A DNA stretch of 64,000 nt from assembly GCA_021650895.1 (NCBI GenBank), contig CP091278.1:2013659-2077658 (forward strand), given 5' to 3'. Source of the stretch: Candidatus Jettenia sp. Its GTDB lineage: Bacteria; Planctomycetota; Brocadiia; Brocadiales; Brocadiaceae. Below are positions 25,308 to 34,424 of this stretch, one piece after another; position 1 is the stretch's first letter, and each line of letters opens with the position of its first letter. A program made the position numbers and the translations under genes. The notes below the pieces were generated by a model, which worked only from the letters and a program-made list of their open reading frames with translations, had not been told where the DNA came from and did not search any database.

Positions 25308-25485
25308 AAAATTTCAATGTATACGTGTATAGTAAGAAACGCCGAGATGAATTGAGAACAACTCTGAACATAAAAATATTACTTTATTGAGAGATAAATG
25401 AGCATACTATCATCTTATAGGTTGAGATGATGTTCGTGATACCAAATCCTGCGCTAAGCGTGCTTTGGCATGAAGATTTTTCCTA

Positions 25486-26073
25486 TTAATCGAACTTTTG
25501 AATGGCAGATGGTATAGTTAAATACTCAACAACGATATCGGATGGTAGTATTTCAACTACCTTATGGAGCATCCCCAGAAAAAGGATGCCTGTTTCACGA
25601 TCTTTCAGAGTCTCGTGGATTCTGCTGGCAATAAACATATCTCTTTCGGCCATATAATTCTGCCTGATGGTACCCTTTTCAACAGGTTTCCCCATGGTTG
25701 TACTTTTGATCAGATGATATTCCTTCATTAACAATGCTGCATCTTCAGTCCCTATCAAGGTAGCCCCTTTACTTATAAGTTTTAGCAGTAATTGATGATT
25801 TCTCCCACCTCTCTGTGCAATGTCTTGTACAATTTGTAATTCATTACCGCATACCGGTAAACCATCCTGATAGATCTTAACCTGACTATAGCAAAGGTGT
25901 TTTTGATTTAAACACTCCTCAATACTTATCCATAGGTCATTTATTCTCTTGAGATGTTGATGCCATTTGTATATACCGTATTTTTGCATATATTCTTTTT
26001 TTAATGACCCCGCCATTGAGCCCATATCGACTTCAGTATGAATAATCGGTATATAAATAAGTTGTCTTCCCAT
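25486..26073 (-). CDS. uncharacterised protein, possible TraB/TIKI-superfamily member
   Basis: A 195-residue soluble protein. It has an N-terminal strand with histidine (YIPIIHTEVDMGS), a central acidic position (LIGTEDAALLM) and a late RDMFIASRIHETL...ILFLGMLHKV block. The spacing of H...E...R...G(x)xH is reminiscent of the TraB/TIKI/EreA superfamily of metal-dependent hydrolases. Overall similarity is too low to be sure. It is the first gene of the minus-strand run, 178 bp before the NtrC-type gene, and could be co-regulated. Confidence 0.55.
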   Translation of the reverse strand: MGRQLIYIPIIHTEVDMGSMAGSLKKEYMQKYGIYKWHQHLKRINDLWISIEECLNQKHLCYSQVKIYQDGLPVCGNELQIVQDIAQRGGRNHQLLLKLISKGATLIGTEDAALLMKEYHLIKSTTMGKPVEKGTIRQNYMAERDMFIASRIHETLKDRETGILFLGMLHKVVEILPSDIVVEYLTIPSAIQKFD

Positions 26074-26835
26074 CGTTTATGCACTACAAATTTTTAATAC
26101 TAGAAGAAAAAGGCAAGTTTTATTCCTACTTCAAGTTTACAAGATCTAAAAATCTTGGAAATATACTTATCCATATATCAATTAAATATATAGAATGAAT
26201 AAAAATTGTCTTTTTTGAACGAGAATGGCATAAAAGGACACACTATTATGGTTTTAATTCCATAAATAGTATGGTACGTTTTCTATACAATTATGGCATG
26301 CACACCATACTTTAATCTGTTAAAATAATGCGGGAAAATGATACTTACCACGTAAAGGGAACTGGTTATAATTTTGAGATACTGTTTTTTATGATCTTTT
26401 AGGATAAGATAAACTACTACTGTTCTCATCACTGTTGTTTGTTGTAATAAGCCTTAACAAGGCATATTTTGCTTATAGATAAAAAAAGGGAGGTAAAAAT
26501 TACAAAAGATATGAAGATGGAAAGAGAAAAAGGGGAATTTTTTAGTACTTTTAAAATATCAGATAGTAACATAACAACATCTTCATATAAAACTTGGCCG
26601 CACAAACGCAATGGCCTATATGAAGTATTGTATTCTTCCGGCAACCCTGCTACCACATCCTCAACAAAGATTTAGACCAGAGGCTTTGCGCCCTATCCTT
26701 TCGAATGGTTTACCCTTTTCGGCTTCTAAAAATGAACCTTATGCTAAATTTTAGGCTATCTTATGATAATATTTTAAAAATATCAATAAGTTTATTCTAG
26801 CTCCTATTATCAGAATATCTTATGATTATTTTACA
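26074..26835. other. AT-rich intergenic region, nothing recognised
   Basis: About 760 bp between murA and the 195-residue gene. Two short opposing frames (68 and 75 codons) overlap here, but neither has family features or a good ribosome-binding site. A TCTTATGATTATT-like sequence recurs near 26758-26826. It should hold the promoter for the minus-strand gvp regulator run. Confidence 0.5.
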
Positions 26836-28110
26836 CTAATCATGAATACGTTTTATAACTGCCCCAAGATCAGCTAACCGTTTTTCAAGCCGTTCATAAC
26901 CCCGATCTAAATGATAGATACGATGGACATGCGTAGTTCCTTGCGCTACTAAACCTGCAAGTACAAGCCCTGCGCCGGCACGCAGATCCGAAACCATCAC
27001 ATTGGTACCAGATAAGAAAGGTGTTCCACTCACAATTGCGCATGACCCTTCTACACGGATATCAGCTCCCATTCTCTGTAATTCCGGAGAGTGAATAAAT
27101 CTATCAGGAAACACCTTCTCGGTAATAACACTTTTTCCTTCTACGGTACACAGCAGGGCCATAAACTGTGCCTGCATATCGGTAGGCATGCCCGGATAGG
27201 GTAATGTTGTTAAATCAACAGGGTGATAGAAACTATTGCCCTTTACCCGGACACTGTTTCCCACAGGAGTTACTTCCACACCAATTTCTCTTAATTTATC
27301 AATTACTGCAGAGAGATGCTCTACTTTAACATTTTCTAATGCAATATCGCCTCTTGTAATAGCGCCAGCAATCATAAATGTTCCTGCTTCAATTCGATCG
27401 GGAATGATCTCATAATCAACTCCATGTAATTCCTGAACTCCTTCTATCGTTAAACGACTTTCACCAATTCCGGTGATTTTTGCGCCCGCCTTATTTAAGA
27501 AATTGGCAAGATCCTGCACTTCTGGTTCACAAGCTGCATGTTCAATTATCGTTGTACCTTCAGCCAATACTGCCGCAGTCATTACATTACAAGTTCCGAG
27601 TACGGTTATACCGTATTGTCCCATCAAAGAAATCTCTGCACCTTTTAATCTTTCCACCGAAGCAGTTATATAACCTTCCGTTGTCTCAATCTGAGCGCCT
27701 AATGCTTTAAGACCTTTTATATGGAGGTCAATAGGACGTTGGCCAATAATACATCCTCCGGGATAGGAAACCTTTGCCTTGTGTCTCTTACTCAGTAATG
27801 GACCTAAGACACATATAGAAGCCCGCATTTTACTGACAAGTTCATATGGTGCAGTAAATTTATCCTCATTTTCTCCATCCCGGAATCCTATCTCAAGGGT
27901 GCCATCTTCGTGCCTCTTTATTTCTCCACCAAGATTTTTTAATATTTCCGATTGCGTCTCGATATCAACAATATTTGGTACGCCTCTTATTCGGGATGGT
28001 CCATGTAATAATAAACAGGCAGCCATAATAGGTAGAGCAGCATTCTTTGCCCCATTTATTCTCGTACTTCCCTCTAAACGACGTCCTCCCTCAATAACAA
28101 TTTTGTCCAC
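26836..28110 (-). CDS. murA: UDP-N-acetylglucosamine 1-carboxyvinyltransferase (MurA)
   Basis: A 424-residue protein of normal MurA length. It adds enolpyruvate to UDP-GlcNAc, the first committed step of peptidoglycan synthesis, in the cytoplasm. The N-terminal GGRRLEGSTRINGAKNAALP motif and the active-site cysteine in YPGGCIIGQRPIDLH (about 119) are intact, so it should be fosfomycin-sensitive in principle. The C-terminus carries RAGAGLVLAGLVAQG and HRIYHLDRGYERLEKRL. With murB at 45035 it supports a peptidoglycan-making organism. Confidence 0.96.
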   Translation of the reverse strand: MDKIVIEGGRRLEGSTRINGAKNAALPIMAACLLLHGPSRIRGVPNIVDIETQSEILKNLGGEIKRHEDGTLEIGFRDGENEDKFTAPYELVSKMRASICVLGPLLSKRHKAKVSYPGGCIIGQRPIDLHIKGLKALGAQIETTEGYITASVERLKGAEISLMGQYGITVLGTCNVMTAAVLAEGTTIIEHAACEPEVQDLANFLNKAGAKITGIGESRLTIEGVQELHGVDYEIIPDRIEAGTFMIAGAITRGDIALENVKVEHLSAVIDKLREIGVEVTPVGNSVRVKGNSFYHPVDLTTLPYPGMPTDMQAQFMALLCTVEGKSVITEKVFPDRFIHSPELQRMGADIRVEGSCAIVSGTPFLSGTNVMVSDLRAGAGLVLAGLVAQGTTHVHRIYHLDRGYERLEKRLADLGAVIKRIHD

Positions 28111-28213
28111 AACTCCCTCCAGTATTGCTTAAATGTAATCACAGGGCAAAGAAGTGCCTTCAGCTTTCTCTTTTTCCTGCGATTCCTCTTTTCCCTGATT
28201 TTTCAGATAGTTT

Positions 28214-29149
28214 TTACCATCGCCTTTGTGCGGCAACGATGCGATATATATGTTGGTAATCTCTTATTAACTCTGGTCTTTTAAAATATCCTGTATCCTC
28301 TAACAACCGTGCTACTTCCTGCGCTTGTCTCTCCCCGACCTCAAAGATAATAAATCCCTCGGGTTTGAGCCATGTAATTGCATCTGCGATCACACGTTTG
28401 AACATGTGTAAACCATCCTGACCACTGACTAATGCCTGATACGGCTCAAAACTTACCTCCTTTTGTAATACCGGGAACTCATCATCTGCCACGTAGGGTG
28501 GGTTCGATACGATAAAATCTACGTTTAATTTTAGCCCGTATCGTTCAAGAGGTTTATATATATCACCCTGTAAGAATGTTATCCTATCGGAAACCTGATG
28601 CCTTTGAGCGTTAATTTTAGCAACCGCTAAAGCATCAGGCGATATATCTATTGCAAATATCTTTGCGTTATCTATTTTTGCTGCTAAGGTTATCGCAATG
28701 TTACCACTGCCAACTCCGATATCTACAATCACCAACTCATGTTTTTTTGCCAAGATTTGTGACTTCTTTATGATAGCCTCTACGAGTAATTCCGTTTCAG
28801 GACGTGGTATCAATACCCGTTCGTCTACATAAAAATCCATAGACATAAACTCTGCATGATTTGTAATATATTGTACGGGGATACGCTGTGCGCGCCTTTG
28901 GATATCTTTTTTGTAGTTTATTGCTATGGCATTATCTACAGATTTGTCAGGATGTGCATAAAGATTAACACGGCTGCAACCCAGAAGATGCGATAAAATA
29001 ACCTCTGCATCCAGGCGTGGAGAATCGATACTATACTTTTGCAATACACTGCTCGCCCAATAAACAAGATTGGATATAGTATGACAGTCTGGAAATGTAT
29101 TTGTATACTTTTCAATACTATTGTTAGCTGAAAAACTAGAATCCGACAT
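28214..29149 (-). CDS. prmC: peptide chain release factor N5-glutamine methyltransferase (PrmC/HemK)
   Basis: A 311-residue protein. It methylates the glutamine of the GGQ loop of release factors. The N-terminal helical domain (LDAEVILSHLLGCSRVNLYA) is followed by the SAM-binding motif VDIGVGSGNIAITLA (about 143) and the catalytic SNPPYVADDEF (about 215). The gene lies directly downstream of prfA, its substrate's gene, on the same strand, a conserved arrangement. Confidence 0.95.
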   Translation of the reverse strand: MSDSSFSANNSIEKYTNTFPDCHTISNLVYWASSVLQKYSIDSPRLDAEVILSHLLGCSRVNLYAHPDKSVDNAIAINYKKDIQRRAQRIPVQYITNHAEFMSMDFYVDERVLIPRPETELLVEAIIKKSQILAKKHELVIVDIGVGSGNIAITLAAKIDNAKIFAIDISPDALAVAKINAQRHQVSDRITFLQGDIYKPLERYGLKLNVDFIVSNPPYVADDEFPVLQKEVSFEPYQALVSGQDGLHMFKRVIADAITWLKPEGFIIFEVGERQAQEVARLLEDTGYFKRPELIRDYQHIYRIVAAQRRW

Positions 29150-29439
29150 AAGAACAATTTAATAAATAAGTAATACGTATGGCTTATTCATCCATGCTCT
29201 GGCACCTTTATCTGGGATAAAGGGCGGTTTTACAACATGCTTTTCATTACACACCAGATATATACACAAATGAACACAGATAAACAAGCTTATTCGTATT
29301 ATTCTTATGGGGCAATGGGAGATGTTGTGTATTTCTCTTGTATTTTGATCCCGTTGAGATGTGTTTTGTTTGCTTTTTGGATGATGCTTGGTCTAACCAT
29401 ACATAGAGCAAAAAAGTGCCGAACTCTAATACAATCCAC

Positions 29440-30531
29440 CTATATGCTTGCAGCTAGTTCTTTTAACCGCTCTTCTTTGTAATACGCCGCTAAAGCATCT
29501 ATAAGCTCTTCTAAATGTCCCAGCATGACTTGATCCAGATTATATACTGAAAAATTTATTCGATGATCGGTAACTCGATTTTGTGAATAGTTATACGTAC
29601 GAATTTTTTCACTACGGTCACCCGTTCCTATTTGATCGCGGCGGATTTGATCCCGCTCATTCCGTTTCTGCCCTTCATACAATTCGTATAACCGGCTTCT
29701 TAAGATACGCATAGCTTTTGCACGATTTTTATGCTGGGATTTTTCATCAAGGCATTTTACAACTAATCCGGAAGGAACGTGGGTGATCCTGACAGCGGAG
29801 CTTGTTTTATTAACCTTTTGCCCTCCCGGGCCAGAGGCACGAAAGGTATCTACTACTATATCGTTCGGATTTATATCAATCTCAACCTCTTCGATTTCTG
29901 GCAGGATAGCTACTGTGGCTGTCGAGGTATGGACCCTGCCACTCGTTTCTGTTTGGGGTACCCTCTGAACACGGTGTGTGCCACTTTCAAAGCGTAATTT
30001 CTCGTATACATTCTTTCCTTCAATAGAAAAAGTTACTTCCCGAAACCCCCCAAGATCTGTTCCACTGCAATCAAAAAGTTCTACCTTCCATCCCTGATTT
30101 TCCGCATATTTTGTGTACATACGGAACAAATCAGCAGCAAAAATAGCCGCTTCGTCACCTCCCGTTCCTGCTCGTATTTCGGCTATTACATTTTTGCTGG
30201 AAGTTCTGTCATCTGATATAAACAAGTTTTTGATCTCGTCGAACAGAAACTCTTCTTGTTTCTCTAATTCTCCTAACTCATCCTTAGCCATCTCGGCAAA
30301 TTCCTTATCTATACCTTCTTGATTCAGGAGACTTTCGGCATCTCTTTTCCTCGTGCGAGTTTCTATCAATTGGGTATATTTATTCACCATCTTGGAGTAA
30401 CTTCCATGTTCCTTTAAATATGTTGTATAACGATTGGAATCTGAAATTACCTCTGGATCCGATAAGAGCTTCTCTAATTCACTATATCTTTCGTATATTT
30501 TTTCTAATTTTTTTAATAAATTATCATTCAT
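29440..30531 (-). CDS. prfA: peptide chain release factor 1
   Basis: A 363-residue class I release factor. The GGQ tripeptide that triggers peptidyl-tRNA hydrolysis is in [19 protein letters not shown] (about 236). The stop-codon recognition region reads [20 protein letters not shown], where the RF1-type PxT tripeptide is PQT, which indicates UAA/UAG reading. The ATG overlaps the end of rpmE by 4 bp. The gap to prmC is about 290 bp. Confidence 0.96.
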   Translation of the reverse strand: MNDNLLKKLEKIYERYSELEKLLSDPEVISDSNRYTTYLKEHGSYSKMVNKYTQLIETRTRKRDAESLLNQEGIDKEFAEMAKDELGELEKQEEFLFDEIKNLFISDDRTSSKNVIAEIRAGTGGDEAAIFAADLFRMYTKYAENQGWKVELFDCSGTDLGGFREVTFSIEGKNVYEKLRFESGTHRVQRVPQTETSGRVHTSTATVAILPEIEEVEIDINPNDIVVDTFRASGPGGQKVNKTSSAVRITHVPSGLVVKCLDEKSQHKNRAKAMRILRSRLYELYEGQKRNERDQIRRDQIGTGDRSEKIRTYNYSQNRVTDHRINFSVYNLDQVMLGHLEELIDALAAYYKEERLKELAASI

Positions 30532-30758
30532 TTTTTCTTTACGGTTTCTTCAGGAGTATGAGCCTTTTGAAGCCTTTTCTGAAACCTTTCTATTTGGCCC
30601 GCACTATCGAGAAATTTTTGTTTACCTGTATAAAATGGATGGCACTTTGAACATACTTCCACAAACATTTTCGGTTTCGCCGATCTTGTCTTAAAACTTT
30701 CTCCACATCCACATGTCACAATAGTTTCCATATATTCCGGATGAATTCCTTGTTTCAT
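30528..30758 (-). CDS. rpmE: 50S ribosomal protein L31
   Basis: A 76-residue zinc-binding (C+) form of L31: [20 protein letters not shown] with the CxC pair, then [15 protein letters not shown] with the CxxC pair. I chose the internal ATG at 30758 because L31 proteins begin with MKxxIHP and because GGGGGAA/AAGGA precede it. The upstream frame to 30818 adds sequence unlike the family. Confidence 0.95.
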   Translation of the reverse strand: MKQGIHPEYMETIVTCGCGESFKTRSAKPKMFVEVCSKCHPFYTGKQKFLDSAGQIERFQKRLQKAHTPEETVKKK

Positions 30759-30896
30759 TCCTTCATTTCCCCCTAAAATAAACAATGCGTTCTGTGAACG
30801 CATAATAAAATAAGACAATTATTTATCGCTAAATACCTTCGAAATTTTAACAAACCAGAAAGTGTTCTGCAATAGAAATTTTATTATAAAATTCGT

Positions 30897-30924
30897 TTGA
30901 ATATTTATGTGAATTGTATATAAT
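30897..30924 (+). promoter_or_regulatory. candidate sigma-70-type promoter for the ffh operon
   Basis: TTGAAT, a 16-bp spacer and TATAAT, about 125 nt upstream of the ffh ATG in a very AT-rich stretch. The -10 is a perfect consensus match. It lies in the divergent gap between rpmE and ffh. Confidence 0.55.
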
Positions 30925-31048
30925 GATTAATTTAGTTTCTCATGTATTTATATTTTTACATAATCTACAGTTTTTGTTAAAATAACTTCTAACGAAAATG
31001 GTATAGTTGTAGTATCTTATAACTCTTATTTGTTTGGTTTTATATATT

Positions 31049-32401
31049 ATGTTTGAAGCAATTACAAGTAGTTTAGAAGGTGTTTTTAGCAAACTCAGGG
31101 GAAAGGGACGTCTCACAGAGGCCAATATTAAAGATGGACTACACGAGGTACGTTTAGCGCTTCTTGAAGCGGACGTTAATTACAAAGTCGTTAAGGACTT
31201 CATCCAACATGTTACTGAACGCGCTGTTGGCGAAGAGGTAATAAAGAGCGTTGCGCCTGGACAGCAGATTATAAAGATTGTTCACGATGAATTAGTCAGG
31301 TTAATGGGAGAATCGGACACAACGATTCCCTTTAGAGAAAACGAACAAACATTGATTATGTTGGTTGGATTACAAGGTAGTGGAAAGACTACCACAGCAG
31401 GAAAACTCGCTAAGACCATAGCTTCTAAAGGAAAAAAACCACTCCTGGTAGCCGCAGATGTACAACGACCCGCTGCAATTGAACAATTAAAGGTGTTAGG
31501 TCAACAACTTGATATGCCGGTATACTTTGAGCATAACTCGCAACCGGTAAAAATATGTAAAAATTCTCTTCAGCATGCCAAAGAGAGAATGAACGATGTT
31601 ATTATTTTCGATACCGCTGGAAGACTACATATTGATGATGAACTGATGTCGGAATTACAGGAAATCAAAGAAAAATTAAAACCACACCAAATTTACTTTG
31701 TTTGCGATTCCATGACAGGTCAGGATGCCGTTAATAGTGCAAAGGAATTTGATACCCAACTAGGATTCGACGGTGTAATTTTAACAAAACTGGATGGCGA
31801 TACCAGAGGTGGAGCTGCCTTATCAATACGGGCAGTTACCGGAAAGCCCATTAAATTTGTGGGTATTGGTGAGAAGTTAGATCGTTTGGAAGAATTTCAC
31901 CCGGACCGTATGGCTTCGAGAATACTCGGGATGGGAGATGTTGTATCCCTTGTAGAACGTGCTCAGCAAGCTATTGACATGGAAGAAGCTCAAAAACTTA
32001 GCAGAAAAATAAAAGACGATACCCTCAGCCTGGATGATTTCCTTATGCAGCTCCAACAGATCAGGAAGATGGGACCGCTGAAAGAAGTTTTGGGAATGAT
32101 TCCTGGTATGGGAAATAAGGTCGATGGTTTAAATATAGATGAAAAACAGCTCCAAAAGGTCGAAGCAATTATTAAATCTATGACACGCAGTGAGCGGTCA
32201 AATCCAGATATAGTCAACGGAAGCCGGAGACAGCGGGTAGCTACAGGAAGCGGGACAACAATCCAGGATGTAAATCAGTTATTAAAGCAATTCAAATCGA
32301 TGAAAAAACTGATGAAACATTTTAAAGGAAATGAAAAAAATTTAAAGAAGATGGGATTATTATCAAACAAATTGCCTTTTGGTAAAGGTATGATACGATA
32401 A
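31049..32401 (+). CDS. ffh: signal recognition particle GTPase Ffh
   Basis: About 450 residues. The N domain (MFEAITSSLEGVFSKLRGKG) is followed by the G domain with P-loop GLQGSGKTTTAGKLA (about 107), FDTAGRLHIDDELM and LTKLDGDTRGGAALS. A methionine-rich C-terminal M domain (RKMGPLKEVLGMIPGMGNKV) binds 4.5S RNA and signal peptides. The likely start is this ATG, five codons inside the longest frame. First gene of a translation-related operon. Confidence 0.95.
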   Translation: MFEAITSSLEGVFSKLRGKGRLTEANIKDGLHEVRLALLEADVNYKVVKDFIQHVTERAVGEEVIKSVAPGQQIIKIVHDELVRLMGESDTTIPFRENEQTLIMLVGLQGSGKTTTAGKLAKTIASKGKKPLLVAADVQRPAAIEQLKVLGQQLDMPVYFEHNSQPVKICKNSLQHAKERMNDVIIFDTAGRLHIDDELMSELQEIKEKLKPHQIYFVCDSMTGQDAVNSAKEFDTQLGFDGVILTKLDGDTRGGAALSIRAVTGKPIKFVGIGEKLDRLEEFHPDRMASRILGMGDVVSLVERAQQAIDMEEAQKLSRKIKDDTLSLDDFLMQLQQIRKMGPLKEVLGMIPGMGNKVDGLNIDEKQLQKVEAIIKSMTRSERSNPDIVNGSRRQRVATGSGTTIQDVNQLLKQFKSMKKLMKHFKGNEKNLKKMGLLSNKLPFGKGMIR

Positions 32402-32454
32402 TTCAGGTAATAACATAACTATTAGTTACACATTTATACTGGTAAGGAGAAAAA

Positions 32455-32709
32455 ATGGTAAGACTGAGAATGATGAGAATGGGTCGTAAAAATAGACCTT
32501 ATTATAGGATTGGCGCCTTTGATGCCCATGAGGAGAGGGATGGAAAAATTATTGAAAATCTGGGGACATATGATCCTATGGAATCGAATAATGAAAAACA
32601 AGTCACTTTAAAAAAAGAACGGGTAGAATATTGGTTAGGAGTAGGTGCAAAGCCAACAGAATCAGTCGCTAGTGTACTGAAAAAATTCGGTATTGCATTA
32701 AAAAAATAA
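32455..32709 (+). CDS. rpsP: 30S ribosomal protein S16
   Basis: An 84-residue protein with the classic MVRLRMMRMGRKNRPYYRIG start and the IENLGTYDP motif. A strong AAGGAG site precedes the ATG. It sits between ffh and trmD, a conserved bacterial order. Confidence 0.97.
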   Translation: MVRLRMMRMGRKNRPYYRIGAFDAHEERDGKIIENLGTYDPMESNNEKQVTLKKERVEYWLGVGAKPTESVASVLKKFGIALKK

Positions 32710-32712
32710 ATC

Positions 32713-33393
32713 ATGCGGATCGATATTTTAACATTATTCCCGGAAATGTTTGAGAATGTACTGGGAAATAGCATTTTAAAGATTGCCCGGGAAAAGGAAC
32801 TTGTTCACTATAATCTTTTCAATATTCGGGAGTATGCTGAAAATAAGCGATGTGTTGACGATCGGCCATACGGCGGAGGCCCCGGCATGGTGATGAAACC
32901 AGAACCTATCTTTAATTCGGTTGAATTTATAGAACAACAGGCACATGCTTGTTCAAAAAAGATATTGTTAACACCACAGGGGCGCCAATTTTCCCAATCA
33001 GTTGCCATGGAATTATCGAAAGAACCTTATGTAATGCTCATATGCGGTCATTATGAGGGTTTCGATGAGAGGGTTCGGATGGGATTGGATGTGCTTGAGC
33101 TATCTATCGGCGACTATATCCTTTCTGGTGGAGAAATACCTGCAATGGTAATTATCGATGCTGTGGTTCGTTTGATACCAGGGGTATTAGGCGACATGGA
33201 CTCGGCAGTGAATGAATCCTTTCATAATGGTTTATTAGAATACCCGCAATATACCCGGCCGGCAGAGTATAGAGGCATGCGAGTGCCAGAGGTACTAATG
33301 TCTGGCCATCATCAGAAAATAAAAGAATGGCAAAAAAACCATGCAGTAAAAAAAACTCTGGAAAAAAGACCGGATCTTTTACAGAAAATATAA
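32713..33393 (+). CDS. trmD: tRNA (guanine37-N1)-methyltransferase
   Basis: A 226-residue SPOUT-class enzyme that makes m1G37 to prevent frameshifting. Visible motifs are MRIDILTLFPEMF at the start, DDRPYGGGPGMVMKPEP, CGHYEGFDERVR and the knot segment LSIGDYILSGGEIPAM. It begins 3 bp after rpsP ends, with the expected order rpsP-trmD-rplS. The rimM gene that often lies between rpsP and trmD is absent here. Confidence 0.97.
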   Translation: MRIDILTLFPEMFENVLGNSILKIAREKELVHYNLFNIREYAENKRCVDDRPYGGGPGMVMKPEPIFNSVEFIEQQAHACSKKILLTPQGRQFSQSVAMELSKEPYVMLICGHYEGFDERVRMGLDVLELSIGDYILSGGEIPAMVIIDAVVRLIPGVLGDMDSAVNESFHNGLLEYPQYTRPAEYRGMRVPEVLMSGHHQKIKEWQKNHAVKKTLEKRPDLLQKI

Positions 33394-33429
33394 TCTATAG
33401 TATATGTTGTAATAATCTAAAATGAGGAG

Positions 33430-33783
33430 ATGATGACTGTGAATATTATTGATATCCTTGAAAAAGAACAGATGAAAAAGACAATCCCCCAATTTTCAAT
33501 AGGAGATCAGGTAGATGTATCAGTAAAAATTATTGAGGGTGATAAAGAACGTATTCAGGTTTTCAGTGGTATTGTAATTGCCAAAAATGGCGGAAGCCTT
33601 CAGGAAACGTTTACGGTAAGACGCATTGTCCAGGGTGAGGGTGTTGAGCGTGTATTCCCGGTTCATTCACCAAAAATTGCTGATATTAAAGTTATAAAAT
33701 CGGGTAAGGTTAGGCGCGCAAAGCTCTATTACATGCGTACCAGAACAGGCAAAGGTACAAGGTTGCAGGAGAAATTTGAATAA
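33430..33783 (+). CDS. rplS: 50S ribosomal protein L19
   Basis: A 117-residue protein with NIIDILEKEQMKK...FSIGDQVDVSVKI and the SPKIADIKVIKSGKVRRAKL end. The GAGGAG site abuts the first ATG (33430), so the true start is probably the next ATG (33433) or, with ideal 9-nt spacing, the GTG at 33439, which would give the family-like N-terminus M/VNIID. It closes the ribosomal part of the operon. Confidence 0.96.
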   Translation: MMTVNIIDILEKEQMKKTIPQFSIGDQVDVSVKIIEGDKERIQVFSGIVIAKNGGSLQETFTVRRIVQGEGVERVFPVHSPKIADIKVIKSGKVRRAKLYYMRTRTGKGTRLQEKFE

Positions 33784-33902
33784 AAGCCAGGAGAAATATA
33801 GCGCCTCAGGTAAAAAGGGAAACTTAAGATTACTGCATTAGGAAGGAATAGAGTATTAACAGAAGTTTGATCTAAAGGTAGCTTTATAGCACAGCATAAC
33901 TT

Positions 33903-34412
33903 ATGGATAATCCTTATAAGTATTTAAATCCCTGGATTCAAATTTTTATAAGAACCTTGCAATTACTCTCTGTTAAATATATCACCTCAAACATATATTT
34001 GTTCAAAGTTAAGATTCAGAAGTTACCACATGCACAAGCTGTAGGTACACAGGGAGAACAAAAAGCGGTAAAATTTCTGAAAAAGAACGGATATAAGATA
34101 CTGCAGCGAAATTACCGATGGAAAGGCGGAGAAATAGATATTATCTGTTACGATCGTGGTACGATTGTATTTGTGGAAGTCAAAACACGACACTCAGATA
34201 CATACGGACCACCGGAACTCTCTGTTACCGAAGCAAAAAAGAAGCAAATCTTAAAGGTTGCCCGGCATTATATTACAGAAAAACGGATAGAAGGCATAGA
34301 CTTGCGCTTTGATGTAGTTTCCATTTCCCACACGCCTATTCAAAAATATCCAGCAATAACACTTTTTAAAAATGCCTTCACTAAAAACGACTTGACTACC
34401 GCAAGGATATAA
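33903..34412 (+). CDS. YraN-family (UPF0102) nuclease-fold protein
   Basis: A 169-residue protein. From about residue 45 it matches YraN: GTQGEQKAVKFLKKNGYKIL, then NYRWKGGEIDIICYDRGTIV and FVEVKTRHSDTYG. The E..D...(E/V)VK pattern is the restriction-endonuclease-like active site. The first ~45 residues are not typical and lack a ribosome-binding site, so the real start may be further in. YraN proteins may work with DNA repair or uptake; the role is not established. rnhB, its frequent neighbour, is missing. Confidence 0.85.
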   Translation: MDNPYKYLNPWIQIFIRTLQLLSVKYITSNIYLFKVKIQKLPHAQAVGTQGEQKAVKFLKKNGYKILQRNYRWKGGEIDIICYDRGTIVFVEVKTRHSDTYGPPELSVTEAKKKQILKVARHYITEKRIEGIDLRFDVVSISHTPIQKYPAITLFKNAFTKNDLTTARI

Positions 34413-34424
34413 GCTCAAAAAAAT

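Noticed and set aside
26429-26675. Opposing 68- and 75-codon frames in the gap beside murA
   Set aside because: They overlap each other on opposite strands and neither has supporting features.
29237-29482. 81-codon plus-strand frame between prmC and prfA
   Set aside because: It contains an ACACAGATAAACA-type dispersed repeat, runs into the end of prfA and lacks a ribosome-binding site.
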